Shown here piece by piece: positions 6,426-7,017 of a stretch of DNA of 7,017 nucleotides. The DNA lies in the NCBI GenBank assembly GCA_016935875.1, contig JAFGQD010000052.1, positions 1 to 7,017 of the forward strand, read 5' to 3'. Source of the DNA: Deltaproteobacteria bacterium. GTDB taxonomy: Bacteria; Desulfobacterota; Syntrophia; Syntrophales; UBA2210. The number at the start of each line of letters is the position of its first letter. Position 1 is the first letter of the stretch. The position numbers were made by a program, and so were the translations under genes. The notes under the pieces are model-generated. The model was given only the letters and a program-made list of their open reading frames with translations. It was not told where the DNA came from and did not search any database.

Positions 6426-6432
6426 TCTGCAA
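6404..6432 (-). promoter_or_regulatory. Sigma-70-type promoter for the M23 peptidase gene
   Basis: On the complementary strand TTGCAG (complement of 6427-6432) and TATATA (complement of 6404-6409) are 17 nt apart. Transcription would begin near 6397, giving a leader of about 34 nt that includes the ribosome-binding site. The element overlaps a promoter of the opposite strand. Confidence 0.55.
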
Positions 6433-6604
6433 CTACTCAGGTGATAAATACTATTACAGAATTTACACCGAATGGATAGAGAAAAATTTAGACTCTCTTC
6501 ATTGTCTCGGATGATTGCAGTCGCCCCGGCTCACTATTTTACCTGGGTAATTAGGTTATTTTTCCCATATATTCTGCCTGATCCGGGGATACAGGGATAT
6601 CATT

Positions 6605-7017
6605 ATGCTGAAAGACAAGAATGTTGTTCTTGGGGTAACCGGCGGTATCGCTGCATACAAAGCCGCGGAGTTGACACGGGAGTTTGTAAAACGGGGAGCG
6701 AAGGTGAATATCATCATGACCCGGAACGCAGCCCGGTTCATAGGCCCTCTTACCCTCCAGACCCTTTCAGGTAACCCCGTTTACCATGACATGTTTTCCC
6801 TCTCCGGCGACTGGGACATACACCATATTTCTCTGGCGCAATCTGCCGACATACTTATTGTGGCTCCCGCAACCGCCAATATCATCGGCAAAATCGCCTC
6901 TGGTATCGCCGACGACCTTCTTTCCACGACAATAACCGCCACAAAGGCCCCGGTCCTGATATGCCCGGCGATGAATACGAACATGTACGACAACCCGATC
7001 GTCAGATCCAATATAGA
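6605..7017 (+). CDS. coaBC: CoaBC, bifunctional phosphopantothenoylcysteine decarboxylase/synthetase (3' end outside window)
   Basis: CoaBC (Dfp) joins cysteine to 4'-phosphopantothenate and then decarboxylates the product to phosphopantetheine, two steps of coenzyme A synthesis. Only the first 137 codons are in the window; the frame is open to the last base. They cover most of the N-terminal flavoprotein (CoaC) domain: VVLGVTGGIAAYKAAEL (7-23), the FMN-binding start; His74 in HHISLAQSADILIVAPATAN, matching the catalytic histidine of the family; and PAMNTNM (121-127), whose Asn124 is the conserved substrate-binding asparagine. The ATG at 6605 has AGGGA (6593-6597) 7 nt upstream. Whether the C-terminal CoaB synthetase domain is present cannot be seen, so a CoaC-only protein is not excluded, though the fused form is usual in bacteria. 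It is divergent from the M23 peptidase gene. Confidence 0.92.
   Translation, partial: MLKDKNVVLGVTGGIAAYKAAELTREFVKRGAKVNIIMTRNAARFIGPLTLQTLSGNPVYHDMFSLSGDWDIHHISLAQSADILIVAPATANIIGKIASGIADDLLSTTITATKAPVLICPAMNTNMYDNPIVRSNI

Noticed and set aside
6557..6604. Second promoter nearer to coaBC based on TATATT at 6568-6573
   Set aside because: No acceptable -35 element is found 16-18 nt upstream.
6472..6774. Open frame on the + strand starting in the coaBC leader
   Set aside because: It overlaps coaBC in a different frame, has no ribosome-binding site and shows no domain features.

Overview
The window is a chromosomal segment of a Gram-negative bacterium with moderate base composition. The lptA and lptB genes imply an LPS-bearing outer membrane. 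The long, two-domain HPF in an rpoN cluster and the style of the proteins suggest a deltaproteobacterial (Desulfobacterota-like) lineage. That placement is inference, because no rRNA or other marker gene is present.

Positions 1-3797 hold the classical rpoN cluster on the + strand, in the order also known from E. coli: lptA (5' end missing), lptB, rpoN, hpf and ptsN. LptA and LptB belong to the LPS export bridge, RpoN is sigma-54, HPF is the ribosome hibernation factor, and PtsN is the EIIA of the nitrogen PTS. Spacing is tight at lptB-rpoN (12 bp) and hpf-ptsN (17 bp). The 92-bp gap before hpf carries a good sigma-70-type promoter, so hpf-ptsN can be expressed apart from lpt-rpoN.

Positions 3798-4106 (309 bp) hold no convincing gene. 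Directly after the ptsN stop lies a 153-bp segment bounded by 14-bp inverted repeats (13 of 14 matching) with hairpins inside. A likely intrinsic terminator follows. rapZ (4107-4976) is therefore probably a separate transcription unit, although it keeps its usual place in the gene order. Neither hprK nor an HPr/Npr gene flanks rapZ here.

Positions 5029-6363 encode, on the - strand and convergent with rapZ, a membrane-anchored M23 (LytM-type) peptidase with Ig-like regions and an intact catalytic set. A 241-bp divergent intergenic region separates it from coaBC (CoA biosynthesis), which starts at 6605 on the + strand and runs off the window. Within it, two well-formed promoters pointing in opposite directions physically overlap.

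Most of the window is conserved housekeeping sequence. I see no CRISPR array, transposase, tRNA, rRNA or defence system. The less ordinary parts are the repeat-bounded segment after ptsN, the overlapping divergent promoters, and the missing basic tail of RapZ.
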